This document shows positions 31,961 to 40,888 of a stretch of 64,000 bases of DNA, one piece after another. A program made the position numbers and the translations under genes. Position 1 is the stretch's first letter; each line of letters opens with the position of its first letter. This stretch comes from Bradyrhizobium sp. PSBB068. Its GTDB lineage: Bacteria > Pseudomonadota > Alphaproteobacteria > Rhizobiales > Xanthobacteraceae. The notes beneath the pieces are model-generated. The model was not told where the DNA came from. It was given only the letters and a program-made list of their open reading frames with translations, and searched no databases. The stretch is from the NCBI GenBank assembly GCA_016839165.1, contig CP069300.1:682001-746000 (forward strand). The letters run 5' to 3'.

Positions 31961-33478
31961 TTATTCGCTTTTGGTTGCCGCGCGCGCCGGCATGATGCGG
32001 AAGGCGCGGTTGTCCTTGATCCACGCGGCGCGCTCGTCGCGCAGCATCGTGCGGCGGACCTTTCCGGAATCATCGCGCGGCGCGGTGGTGACGCGCTCGA
32101 AGCTTTCCGGATGCTTGTAGCGGCTGAGCCGGTCCTTGAGGAAATCACCCATGCCGTCGGCAATCTCCTGCGCGTCGGTGTCGTCGGCGAGCTCGAGGAT
32201 CGCATGCACGCGTTGGCCGAATTCCGGATCGGGCAATCCGACCACGACGCAGGAGCGCACCTTGGGATGTTCGCTGACCGCGGCCTCGACCTCGGCCGGA
32301 TAGATGTTGGCGCCGCCGCGCAGCACCATGTCGGCAAGCCGGTCGCCGAGATAGAGATAGCCCTCTTCATCCAGACGTCCGATATCGCCGAGCGATTCCC
32401 AACCGTCCGGCCGCCGCTTCGGCGTGGCGCCGAGATAGTGATAGGTCGAGCCGGCGCCGTCATTGGGCAGGAAGTAGATCTCGCCGGTCTCGCCGGGCTT
32501 AACGTCGTTGCCGTCCTCGCCGATGATACGCAGCTTGGCGGTCTCGCCGATCTTGCCGACCGAGCCCTTGTGAGCCATCCACTCGACGCCCGAGATCACG
32601 CAGGCGCCCTGCCGCTCGGTGCCGCCATAAAGCTCCCACACCCGCTCCGGCCCGAGCCATTCGATCCACTTCTCCTTCAGCCAGGGCGGCATCGGAGCTG
32701 CCATATGAAACACGATCTGCAGGCTCGAGACATCGTAGCGGTTGCGCACTTCCTCGGGCAGCGCCCAGATCCGGTGCATCATGGTCGGCACGAAGTTGAC
32801 CCATTGCACGCGCTCGCGCTCGATCAGCCGCAGCGTCTCCTCGGCGTCGAACTTCACCATGCCGGTCAGCTTGCCGCCGCCGAACAAAGCGGAGTGCGAC
32901 AGGATGAACGGCGCGTTGTGATAGAGCGGGCCGGGGTTGAGCAGCGAGGCCTGATGCGGAATCCCGAGCATCAGCGGCGTCGTGGTTTCGATCACGGCGG
33001 GGTTGTGGTCGAGGATCACCTTCGGCCGCCCGGTCGAGCCACCGCTCGTCATCGCCTTCCAGTAGCGCGCGACCGGCGCGTCGAGCGGCTCCCCGGAAAA
33101 TCCCTCAGGCACGAAATTCACCGGCAGCGAATTCGGTGCATTCCAGTCGGCTTCACCACCGACCACCAATGACGGTTTCAAAATCTCGAGCACCGCGGCG
33201 GCCTCGCCGCGCGGCAGCCGCCACGACAACGAGGTCGGCGTCGCGCCGCATTTCCACACCGCGAAGGTGGTCTCAAAGAATGCGTTGCTGTTGGGCAGCC
33301 CGATCGCGACGAAGTCGCCGGGCTTGACGCCCTTGGCGGCGAAGGCGCGCGCCCGCGCATTGGCGCGGCGCTCGAGCTCATGCCAGGTCAGCGCATCCGC
33401 GCCGTGGCTGACGGCGATCGAATCAGCGGGCTTGCGTTCGGCATACCAGCGCGGCACGTCGGCCAAGGGGATCAGCAT
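31961..33478 (-). CDS. AMP-dependent acyl-CoA synthetase/ligase
   Basis: 505 aa from the ATG at 33478. Motifs in order: the phosphate loop 'MTSGGSTGRPKVI', then 'YGGTERQG' (adenine-binding Y-G-G-T-E), 'LGDIGRLDEEGYLYLGDRLADM' with the ribose Asp and hinge, 'GGANIYPAEVE', and the C-terminal lysine in 'DSGKVRR'. It activates a carboxylic acid to its CoA thioester through an acyl-adenylate. Acid specificity cannot be read from sequence. No neighbour reveals the pathway. Confidence 0.9.
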   Translation of the reverse strand: MLIPLADVPRWYAERKPADSIAVSHGADALTWHELERRANARARAFAAKGVKPGDFVAIGLPNSNAFFETTFAVWKCGATPTSLSWRLPRGEAAAVLEILKPSLVVGGEADWNAPNSLPVNFVPEGFSGEPLDAPVARYWKAMTSGGSTGRPKVILDHNPAVIETTTPLMLGIPHQASLLNPGPLYHNAPFILSHSALFGGGKLTGMVKFDAEETLRLIERERVQWVNFVPTMMHRIWALPEEVRNRYDVSSLQIVFHMAAPMPPWLKEKWIEWLGPERVWELYGGTERQGACVISGVEWMAHKGSVGKIGETAKLRIIGEDGNDVKPGETGEIYFLPNDGAGSTYHYLGATPKRRPDGWESLGDIGRLDEEGYLYLGDRLADMVLRGGANIYPAEVEAAVSEHPKVRSCVVVGLPDPEFGQRVHAILELADDTDAQEIADGMGDFLKDRLSRYKHPESFERVTTAPRDDSGKVRRTMLRDERAAWIKDNRAFRIMPARAATKSE

Positions 33479-33798
33479 GGATCGTTTCCGTCGGAAAAGG
33501 CGGCTTGAAGCGCTCTTGTTGCAGGGATGTGGCCAAAGCCACGGCTGACACTTCACCAACAGTGCGGTCGCGGTGTCAAGGTCCGGAGCGCCAATATGGG
33601 CAGTATCCCGCTGAGGGAACTGCGGAATCTCCGTTTGCTAAAAGCCGCGTCAAGATTCCGGTAAAGTTCAAGCGATCACGCTAAGCCGGACTTTACGGGG
33701 GAACGGCATTGTGGCCCGTGCGGTGACATGCCGGGCGCGTCGATCGACCTGCGCGGTCCTAAGGTTTTCAATGACCAATGTCTTCAAGGACGACGACG
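33479..33798. other. 320-bp gap between CoA ligase and PilZ genes
   Basis: Holds the divergent promoters of the two genes. No repeat family, tRNA or strong palindrome was seen. Confidence 0.45.
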
Positions 33799-34080
33799 AT
33801 GGCGAGCAATGGAGCACGTATCAAGGTCAGTCGCGAGCCGCGGCGCCAGCTCAACAATCGCGCGGCGTGGATCACGGTCGACGACGGCGTGACTGAGAAC
33901 GCCTGCGCCGTGGTCGACATCTCGCCCGGCGGCGCCAAGATCACCACCGAGGTCGAGTTCGACGTGAAGGACCGCCTCGCGCTGACGCTGCTCGCCGACC
34001 ACGCCAAGCGCTACCCCTGCGAGGTGGTGTGGCGCCGCGGCAAGACCTACGGGCTCAAATTCGTCACCGCGGAGGCGTAG
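33799..34080 (+). CDS. PilZ domain protein
   Basis: 93 aa, a PilZ domain and little else. The start at 33799 has AAGGACG upstream; an in-frame ATG at 33778 adds seven residues. 'SREPRRQLNN' is the R-x-x-x-R type c-di-GMP contact and 'VVDISPGGAKI' the D-x-S-x-x-G motif. 'CEVVWRRGKTYGLKF' closes the barrel. It probably binds c-di-GMP and relays it to an unknown partner. Confidence 0.85.
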   Translation: MASNGARIKVSREPRRQLNNRAAWITVDDGVTENACAVVDISPGGAKITTEVEFDVKDRLALTLLADHAKRYPCEVVWRRGKTYGLKFVTAEA

Positions 34081-34161
34081 CCGGACGCGCCGGCCGCGGA
34101 GCCGGTCGGCGCGGCGTAGCCGAAGGCTCTGCCGCGCGACGGCGAGACCGTACCCGGCGGT

Positions 34162-35749
34162 TCAGCGATCAACCCGATAGAGCTTTGCGAATTCGCCGTC
34201 ATGGAGCGGCGAGAGCTTCTCGATCGTCTGAAATCCCGGCTTTGGGTCGATCAGGAGCACATAATCGAAATGCGAGCGCCAGCCGACCAGGTAGCGCGAC
34301 CACTTTAGGGTTTCCGCCGAGAACGGTTCGTTGGCCAGCGCCTCCCAGTCGACCGGCTCCCGTCAGCGGCTGAGACATTCGATCGAACGGCGGCAGAATG
34401 GACACCGGTTGTTGCGCCGGGTCGGCAAACAACAATGGCCAGAACGCCCTGCGCTCAACGGGGAGCAATGCCGGGAGGTGGTTGGTCAGCCGGCCAATGC
34501 CGGGCAGCGTGCGGCGCGCCGGAGGCGCCATCGTCCGTTTCCCCGACGAGCCCGTCGCGAGCAGGACGCGCGCGCCGGGCTCGACGCCGTCGATTGCCGC
34601 GCGCAGATCGGCAAGGTCGTCCCGGCTGTCGATCCAGGTCGCAGCGACGCTCGCCGAGCGGACGAGAATCAAGGCCGCAACAGCAATGCCGAACATCATT
34701 GCCTCCCGCCGCGCGATCCGGGGCTGCACCCCCGCGAACAGCAGCAATGCGACCATCACCGCAGCCCGCAGATCTACGTAGGACCCTCCCTTTATTCGCA
34801 GGGGCGCGGCGATGTAGACGATTGCCAGCACGGCGATCGCAAGCCGCAGCCCCGGAGCAAATGCGAGATGACGGCGCATGGCGACCAGCGCGACGATAAC
34901 GGCGACGGCGGTCACGATCGTCAGCTCGACGTTCGGTATCGTGAATGGGCTGAACGGCCTCATCAGTTTGACGATCGCATGCCACGCGCCGAGCGACGTG
35001 GCGGTGTCGCTGAACGGACTGAGCCGATACAGCACGAGCGCCGGCGCGAGAGCGATCAGGATCGGGATCGCGGCCTTCATGAAATCGCGCGCGGTGACCG
35101 TGCCCGATGACCAGCGTCTCCGGAGTCCCGATGCCTCTTCTGCACCGATCAGGAGGAATAGAAAGGCGAGCCCGAAGATGTGGATGAAGAAGGTCGCGAC
35201 CGCGGCGATCGCGCCGGCCAGCGTCTTCCACCCGGAACGGTTCCGCCGGCGCAACGCAACCCAGGCGGCCGCACCGATCAGCGCCAGGCCCAGCGAGAAC
35301 AGGAAATTCATGAAACCCATGAAGAAGGCCGCGTTGTAGGCGACCAGTCCCGACGCCAGCGGCCAATAGGAACGGCAGCCGAAAGCGACCCGATGGTACA
35401 CGACCGCGCCGCCCACCGGCGCGAGCAGGCTCAGTGCCAGCAATATTCGGCCACCGGTGTGCGTATCGGTTATGCGCAGCAGCCCGGCCCCGATGACGTC
35501 CATGCCGAGATTGGGCAAGATCGTCCAATGCGGCGCATATATCTTCGAGAGCACCGGGTCGTCCGGATGCGCCAGGATGAAGAACCGCGCGAGGTGATTT
35601 GGATAGTCCGCGAGCGGCGGCACATCGATGACGAGAAGGGGAGCCAGCAGCACGATCGCAAGCACCACCGCCGTCGCCAGCCACGGCCAGGCCGCTTCGC
35701 GCATCAATTGAACGTCGCTGCCAGACGCCTTGGCCAGGGGGGCGTGCAT
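34162..35749 (-). pseudogene. Polytopic membrane protein (glycosyltransferase-like), broken by one-base frameshift
   Basis: From the ATG at 35749 about 460 codons encode roughly eleven membrane helices after 'PPLADYPNHLARFFILAHPDDP', an early loop that resembles GT-C or dolichyl-mannosyltransferase-like proteins. Near 34360 the frame turns to nonsense ('GAGRLGGAGQRTV'). In the next frame a sensible C-terminus appears, 'PVDWEALANEPFSAETLKW' through 'FDYVLLIDPKPGFQ' to 'FAKLYRVDR' and a stop at 34162. Removing one base from the CCC run at 34359-34361 would restore one continuous protein. It may be a true mutation or a sequencing error. It overlaps no neighbour and follows a small membrane-protein gene by 6 bp. 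Confidence 0.75.
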
Positions 35750-35755
35750 CGGCGG

Positions 35756-36133
35756 CTATTCCAACTCGCCCGCTGGCGCGCAGTGCATTCGAAAGGCGCA
35801 GCCATAGGCCCGCGCCGTGGTCGCAGGCAGCAACGCAAACCAGGCGATGGCCACGATCACGTTCTGGAGCCTGACGTTCAGGATCGTCTGAACGAACCGG
35901 ATGCGAAATTCTCGCGCGGCGAGATAGGCAGCGAGCAGCACCGCGCAGATCGTGCCGAGCCCATTCCAACCGATCGCGACGTGCCGGAACCCGGAAGCAT
36001 AGGAGATCGCGAACGCGCCGATCAGGAACAGCACGATCGGCACCCAGAGCACCGCACCGCGCGTTCGTTCGTGGTTGGGGTGCTCTGCTGCATTACCTGT
36101 GGTTGTCACGCGGTCATGTCGCACGCAGTCCAT
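35756..36133 (-). CDS. Small membrane protein upstream of the glycosyltransferase-like gene
   Basis: 125 aa with three hydrophobic segments ('VLWVPIVLFLIGAFAISYASGF', 'LGTICAVLLAAYLAA', 'VIVAIAWFALLPA'). Family not recognised. It ends 6 bp before the frameshifted membrane-protein gene and is probably co-transcribed with it. The start at 36133 is the first ATG, with no strong ribosome site. Confidence 0.5.
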   Translation of the reverse strand: MDCVRHDRVTTTGNAAEHPNHERTRGAVLWVPIVLFLIGAFAISYASGFRHVAIGWNGLGTICAVLLAAYLAAREFRIRFVQTILNVRLQNVIVAIAWFALLPATTARAYGCAFRMHCAPAGELE

Positions 36134-36429
36134 TAATGTTCAATTACGCATTTGAAGCGTTTGGTAACGTGCAACCTCTGGAGTTGAAGAAATCAGCCGT
36201 CAACCCCGCTTTCGGCGATATGCCTCAAGCGGCGCCTCTCGATCGCGACCGTGATCGGGCTCGACCTGAGGGTTCCACCGCTACGAATCTGATCGATGGG
36301 CCCGCGCCAACCAGGCGCTGGTCGATCAACTCGGCCGGATCGCGCCGTGGCAGCGGTCGAAGTGCAGGGCGCGCGCTATCCGGAGCAGTTGCTCGGGATG
36401 GTCGGGCGCCGAGAGCGTTCCGCTCTCTT

Positions 36430-36532
36430 CGCCGGGGCTCGCGAAGCGAGAGCCCGGGATCCATTCCAACGCTTGTTTTGCGGCTCAATGGATTCCGGGC
36501 TCAGCCCTTCGGGCTGCCCCGGAATGACGATG
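36430..36532. repeat. Palindromic intergenic repeat (CCCGGGATCCATTCC type)
   Basis: GAGCCCGGGATCCATTCC... is mirrored by ...AATGGATTCCGGGCTC, followed by a smaller hairpin CCCTTCGGG and CCCCGGAATGACG. It is a common Bradyrhizobium intergenic element. Confidence 0.7.
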
Positions 36533-36547
36533 GTGAACCATCCCTAG

Positions 36548-36670
36548 CGTCGTCCTGGCGAAAGCCAGGACCCATTACCCCAAATCTCGATTGTTGCGCG
36601 ACGCCGTGGCGGCGATCCCGTTCATCACCGAATGCGGTGGTTATGGGTCCTGGCTTTCGCCAGGACGACG
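36548..36670. repeat. Palindromic intergenic repeat (CGTCCTGGCGAAAGCCAGGACC type)
   Basis: CGTCGTCCTGGCGAAAGCCAGGACCCAT at the left is mirrored by ATGGGTCCTGGCTTTCGCCAGGACGACG at the right, with about 65 bases between. The arms are nearly perfect over 27 bases. Confidence 0.8.
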
Positions 36671-36705
36671 GGTGGTTAGAGCCGGAGCGGGTGACCGCTT
36701 CTGCC

Positions 36706-37734
36706 CTAGCGTTCCGTCAGCTTCAGCTCGATGCGGCGGTTGCGCTTGTAGGCGTCTTCGGTCTGCGCGGTGTCGAGCGGCTGGAATTCGGCGAAGCCGG
36801 CCGCGACCAGACGCTGCGCGGGCACGCCGAGCGAGACCAGATATTGCACCACCGAGATCGCGCGCGCGGAGGATAGCTCCCAGTTTGACTTGAACAGCGG
36901 GCTGTTGATCGGCCGCACGTCGGTGTGGCCGTCGACGCGCAGCACCCAGGCGATCTCGGGGGGGATCTGCTTGTCGAGATCGATCAACGCGTTCGCTACC
37001 GTGTCGAGCTCGGTCTTGCCCTCCGGCAGCAAGGTCGCCTGGCCGGTGTCGAAGAACACTTCGGACTGGAATACGAAGCGATCGCCGACGATGCGGATAT
37101 CGGGGCGGTTGCCCAGGATCGCGCGCAGCCGGCCGAAGAATTCCGAGCGGTACTTCGACAATTCCTGCACCCGCTGCGCCAGCGCGACGTTGAGGCGCTG
37201 GCCGAGATCGGCGATCCGGTTCTGCGATTCCTTGTCACGCTTCTCGGAGGCATCGAGCGCCTCCTCGAGCGCGGCGAGCTGGCGGCGCAGAGCGCTGATC
37301 TGCTGGTTCAGCACCTCGATCTGTGCCAGCGCGCGCGACGACACACTCTTCTCGGACTCCAGCGCCTTGTTCAGCTCGTTGGCGCGGCCCTGCGCGTCGT
37401 TGCCGGAATTGGCGAGCCCTTCATAGAGCCCCTTCATGCGGTCGCGCTCGCCCTCAGCCGAGGCGAGGCCGGCGCGGAGCTGCGACACCTGGTCGTCGAG
37501 CGTCAGCCTGGAAAGCTTCTCCAGCGACAAGAGGTCGTTGAGCTGGGCGATCTTGGCGGTGAGCTGCTCCAGCGCCTTGTCCTTGCCGGTCACTTCCTGC
37601 GACAGGAAGAACTGCACGACGAGGAACACCGACAGCAGGAACACGATCGACAGCACCAGCGTCGACAGCGCGTCGACAAAGCCGGGCCAGTAGTTGAAGC
37701 CGGATTCGCTGCGGCGCGAGCGGGCGAGGGCCAT
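36706..37734 (-). CDS. OmpA/MotB-like peptidoglycan-binding membrane protein
   Basis: 342 aa. A single membrane segment, 'STLVLSIVFLLSVFLVVQFFL', follows 'YWPGFVDALSTL', whose Asp21 matches the proton-path Asp of MotB. A long coiled coil fills residues about 50-200. The C-terminal OmpA domain has 'VFFDTGQATLLPEG', 'RVDGHTDVRPI' and 'NRRIELKL', for peptidoglycan binding. With the MotA/ExbB-like gene at 38140 it probably forms a proton-driven stator not tied to flagella. The two are split by a VOC gene. Confidence 0.85.
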   Translation of the reverse strand: MALARSRRSESGFNYWPGFVDALSTLVLSIVFLLSVFLVVQFFLSQEVTGKDKALEQLTAKIAQLNDLLSLEKLSRLTLDDQVSQLRAGLASAEGERDRMKGLYEGLANSGNDAQGRANELNKALESEKSVSSRALAQIEVLNQQISALRRQLAALEEALDASEKRDKESQNRIADLGQRLNVALAQRVQELSKYRSEFFGRLRAILGNRPDIRIVGDRFVFQSEVFFDTGQATLLPEGKTELDTVANALIDLDKQIPPEIAWVLRVDGHTDVRPINSPLFKSNWELSSARAISVVQYLVSLGVPAQRLVAAGFAEFQPLDTAQTEDAYKRNRRIELKLTER

Positions 37735-37755
37735 CTGGTTTCCCTTTACTTCCTG

Positions 37756-38124
37756 TCAGTGCGGCGCGTGGCAGACGGCTTCGATGTTGTGGCCGTCGGG
37801 GTCGAGCACGAAAGCACCGTAGTAGTTTGCATGATAGTGCGGCCGAATTCCGGGCCGCCCATTGTCCCTGCCGCCGGCCTTGATCGCGTCGTCGTAGAAG
37901 CGATCGACGGTGGCGCGATCGTTTGCCGTGAAGGCGATGTGGGCGCCGGTCTGCGGCGTGCCGCGCCGGCCGATCCAGAAGAAGGCCTTCGGATGGATGC
38001 CATAGCCGGCAAACTCGGCACCCTCTGCATAAAGGCGGCTGATGCCGAGGGAGCGCAAGGCCGCATCATAGAAGGCCTTGGACCGCTCGATATCGCTGAT
38101 GCCGATGGTCACGTGGTCCAGCAC
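37756..38124 (-). CDS. VOC (glyoxalase/dioxygenase superfamily) protein
   Basis: 122 aa, two beta-alpha-beta-beta-beta units. Likely metal ligands are the His in 'MLDHVTIGISDIERS' and Glu in 'DPDGHNIEAVCHAPH', with a further His in 'PQTGAHIAF'. The reaction is unknown. It sits between the two stator-like genes, same direction, with 21 and 15 bp gaps, so it is transcribed with them. Confidence 0.85.
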   Translation of the reverse strand: MLDHVTIGISDIERSKAFYDAALRSLGISRLYAEGAEFAGYGIHPKAFFWIGRRGTPQTGAHIAFTANDRATVDRFYDDAIKAGGRDNGRPGIRPHYHANYYGAFVLDPDGHNIEAVCHAPH

Positions 38125-38139
38125 ATCGGCCTCCGTGGC

Positions 38140-39138
38140 TCAGCTCTTCTCGGGCTGGCGGGCGAGGCGTTCGAGCAGCCGCTTGATCTCGCGGTTCTGC
38201 TCGCCCTGGCCGTCGGCCCATTCGCGGATCATCTGTTGCTCGGTGCGCATATGCGCGACCAGCCCCTGGATTGCCTCCGCCAGATTGGCCATCGCCGCCG
38301 TGGTGTTGCGACCACCCGCGCCGCCGCCACCCTCCTCGAAGGTGGCACGCAGCCGGTCGATCGCGCCCTGCAGATCGGCGCCGCCGGTCCCGACGCCGTC
38401 ACCTGAGATGCCGCGCACCGTGGTGGCGAGCCAGTCCTCGAGGTCGGTGTAGAAGCGGTTCTGGGCCTGGCTCGACTGCAGGTCGAGGAAGCCGAGGATC
38501 AGCGAGCCGGCGAGGCCGAACAGCGAGGACGAGAACGAGATGCCCATGCCGCCGAGCGGGGCGGCAAGGCCCTCCTTCAGCGTATCGAACAGCGCGCCGG
38601 CGTCGCCGCCGACCTTGAGCCCGTCGATCACCTTGCCGACCGAGCCGACCGTCTCGATCAGGCCCCAGAAGGTGCCGAGCAGGCCGAGGAACACGAGCAG
38701 GCCGGTCATGTAGCGCGAGATGTCGCGGGCTTCATCCAGGCGGGTTGCGATCGAATCCAGCAGATGCCGCATGGTCTGCTGCGAGATCGACATCCGTCCG
38801 GTGCGCTCGCCGCCGAGGATCGCAGCCATCGGGGCAAGCAACGTCGGCCGGCGCTCGATGGCGAGGCCGGGATCGGCGATGCGGAAATTATTGACCCAGG
38901 CCACTTCAGGATAGAGCCGGATCACCTGCCGGAACGCCAGGATGACGCCGATCAGCAGCACCGCGCCGATCAGGGCGTTGAGCCCGGGATTGGCGAAGAA
39001 GGCGGTGACGATCTGCTTGTACAGCACGACCCCGACCAGGCCGCAGAGCACCAGGAATACCAGCATCCGCACCAGGAAGATCCTGGGCGAGGACAGCTTG
39101 CTCAGTTCGATCTCCATCTCGGAGCGGGAAGGGGGCAT
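38140..39138 (-). CDS. MotA/TolQ/ExbB-like proton channel family protein
   Basis: 332 aa from the ATG at 39138 (GGAT upstream); an in-frame start at 39168 adds ten residues. Membrane segments: 'MLVFLVLCGLVGVVLY', 'ALIGAVLLIGVILAF', 'YMTGLLVFLGLLGTFWGLIETV' and 'GISFSSSLFGLAGSLILGFL'. The last two resemble the MotA/ExbB helices that line the proton channel. The C-terminus is a coiled tail. Pairs with the OmpA/MotB-like protein. Confidence 0.8.
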   Translation of the reverse strand: MPPSRSEMEIELSKLSSPRIFLVRMLVFLVLCGLVGVVLYKQIVTAFFANPGLNALIGAVLLIGVILAFRQVIRLYPEVAWVNNFRIADPGLAIERRPTLLAPMAAILGGERTGRMSISQQTMRHLLDSIATRLDEARDISRYMTGLLVFLGLLGTFWGLIETVGSVGKVIDGLKVGGDAGALFDTLKEGLAAPLGGMGISFSSSLFGLAGSLILGFLDLQSSQAQNRFYTDLEDWLATTVRGISGDGVGTGGADLQGAIDRLRATFEEGGGGAGGRNTTAAMANLAEAIQGLVAHMRTEQQMIREWADGQGEQNREIKRLLERLARQPEKS

Positions 39139-39676
39139 TGCCGGATCATCCGTTCGCGAAGGCCGCATCTGTCAGCAATATGGCACAGCGGCGGAGTGAG
39201 GAAAGCCGAATCCAAAGGCGGATGGCAGAACCCTGGGTCGAGATCGGGGGGACTGTCGCCGCCTTGCGCAGCTTTGCGGCCGGTCGCCGCATCACCGTTC
39301 GCGCGCGCCCCCCGGGGCCACGCGCTGATCGCGAGATCAGGCCGATTTGCAGGCATCGTCGGGCGAGGCGCGCGATGCACGGTGATTCGGCAGGATTGTC
39401 GCATCATGATCCGCGGTGCGGCATTCCTGTGCAGGCAAACAGCCCGTTCCCGCTCACGCAGTCCTTAACGCATTCCCACAGCCTGCGATGGAACCCGCTC
39501 ACAATGCGGTGACGACATGAAAGATGCCGCGAAATCAGGATGATAGCGTTGTGTGACAATGAGCCGCCCGACAAGCGCATTGCTTCGCAGCAGGCAGATT
39601 TTATTTTCACGAGCAGAGGCGGCGTCGTGGCGATGCCGCCATTTGTTCATTCCAACCCACAGGGGCGATCATCTCA
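39139..39676. other. Divergent gap before the RND efflux operon
   Basis: About 540 bp, with promoters for the stator genes on the left and the efflux operon on the right. A hairpin GGCGGC-N11-GCCGCC lies near 39616-39638, about 40 bp before the adaptor gene. No repressor gene is adjacent. Confidence 0.45.
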
Positions 39677-40882
39677 ATGTCTGGACTTCGCGCGCAATCG
39701 GCATGCATTGCTCTGATGCTGGCCGTGACGGCGCCACTGCTTGCCGGCTGCAACGAACCGAACTCCGCAACCGCCGCCGTACAAGCATCCGAGCCGGACG
39801 TCAGTGTGGTCACCGTGAAGGAGCAGGCGCGCGCGATGGTACGCGAGCTGCCGGGCCGCATCGCCCCGACCCGCGTTTCCGAGGTCCGCCCGCGCGTCTC
39901 CGGTATCGTCGTCAACCGCATGTTCCATCAGGGCAGCGAGGTGAAGGTCGGCGACCCCCTGTACCAGATCGATCCGCGCCCGTTCGAAGTCGAGTTGCAG
40001 TCGACCGAGGCGGCGCTGGCGCGCGCCAAGGCCGTGCTCGAGCAGACCTCGCTGCAGGCCCGCCGCATCGCAACCCTCACCAACCAGCGTGCGACCTCGG
40101 AGGCCGAGAACGAGAAGGCGATCGCCAATTTGAAGCAGGCCGAAGCCGACGTGCAGGGCCGCGAGGCCGACGTCGCGCGTGCCAAGCTCAACCTGGACTA
40201 TGCGACGATTCGTGCGCCGATCGACGGCACCATTGGCGCTGCTGTGATCAGCGAAGGCGCGCTCGTCGTGCAGAACGACGCCGCGAGCCTTGCGACCATC
40301 CAGCAGCTGGATCCGATCTATGCTGACTTCCAGCAGTCGGTGACCGAAATGAACCAGCTCCGCCGCGCCCTCGAGAGCGGCGATCTCGACCGCATCGCGC
40401 CCGATGCGATGAAGGTGCGCCTCGTGCTCGACGACGGCTCGATCTATCCGCTGCTGGGCAAGCTGCTGTTCTCCGACGCCAAGGTCGATGCCCATACCGG
40501 GCAAGTGACCCTGCGCGGCGAATTCCCGAACCCGAATCGCGTCCTGCTGCCGGGCATGTATGTCCGCGTGCAGATCGAGCAGGGCATTGACACCGATGCG
40601 ATCGCGGTGCCGCAGCAGGCGATCCAGCGCAATGGCGGCGGCGGCAGCGAGGTGTTCGTCGTCAAGGACGACAATCGCGTCGCGGTCCAGCCGGTGCGCA
40701 CCGGCTCGCTGCAGGGCGGCACCTGGTTCGTGACCGACGGCCTCAAGGCCGGCGACAAGGTGGTCGTCGAAGGATTCCAGAAATTTGCCGCCGGCGACAA
40801 GGTCCGGCCGTTGGCCTGGCGTGAGATCGACGCTGCTGCAGCACAATCGGATTCGCAGCAGACCGCGCACGCGAAGCAGTGA
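39677..40882 (+). CDS. RND efflux periplasmic adaptor (AcrA/MexA-like lipoprotein)
   Basis: 401 aa. Lipoprotein signal with lipobox L-A-G-C in 'TAPLLAGCNEPNS'. Domains in order: 'RIAPTRVSEVRPRVSGIVVNRMFHQGSEVKVGDPLYQIDP' (half of the lipoyl domain), the helical hairpin with 'ATSEAENEKAIANLKQAEAD', the second lipoyl half 'LNLDYATIRAPIDGTIG', then beta-barrel and membrane-proximal domains. It links the inner-membrane pump to an outer-membrane channel, which is not encoded here. Confidence 0.92.
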   Translation: MSGLRAQSACIALMLAVTAPLLAGCNEPNSATAAVQASEPDVSVVTVKEQARAMVRELPGRIAPTRVSEVRPRVSGIVVNRMFHQGSEVKVGDPLYQIDPRPFEVELQSTEAALARAKAVLEQTSLQARRIATLTNQRATSEAENEKAIANLKQAEADVQGREADVARAKLNLDYATIRAPIDGTIGAAVISEGALVVQNDAASLATIQQLDPIYADFQQSVTEMNQLRRALESGDLDRIAPDAMKVRLVLDDGSIYPLLGKLLFSDAKVDAHTGQVTLRGEFPNPNRVLLPGMYVRVQIEQGIDTDAIAVPQQAIQRNGGGGSEVFVVKDDNRVAVQPVRTGSLQGGTWFVTDGLKAGDKVVVEGFQKFAAGDKVRPLAWREIDAAAAQSDSQQTAHAKQ

Positions 40883-40888
40883 TCCGAC

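Larger units (their letters stand above)
36134..36705. other. 572-bp repeat-filled gap
   Basis: Contains the two dispersed palindromes at 36430 and 36548. The left 300 bp look like degraded coding sequence with frames broken by stops; no identifiable product. I see no complete gene here. Confidence 0.5.

Noticed and set aside
36225..36488. Minus-strand frame in the repeat-filled gap
   Set aside because: It is Arg-rich noise that runs into the dispersed palindrome and has no ribosome site.
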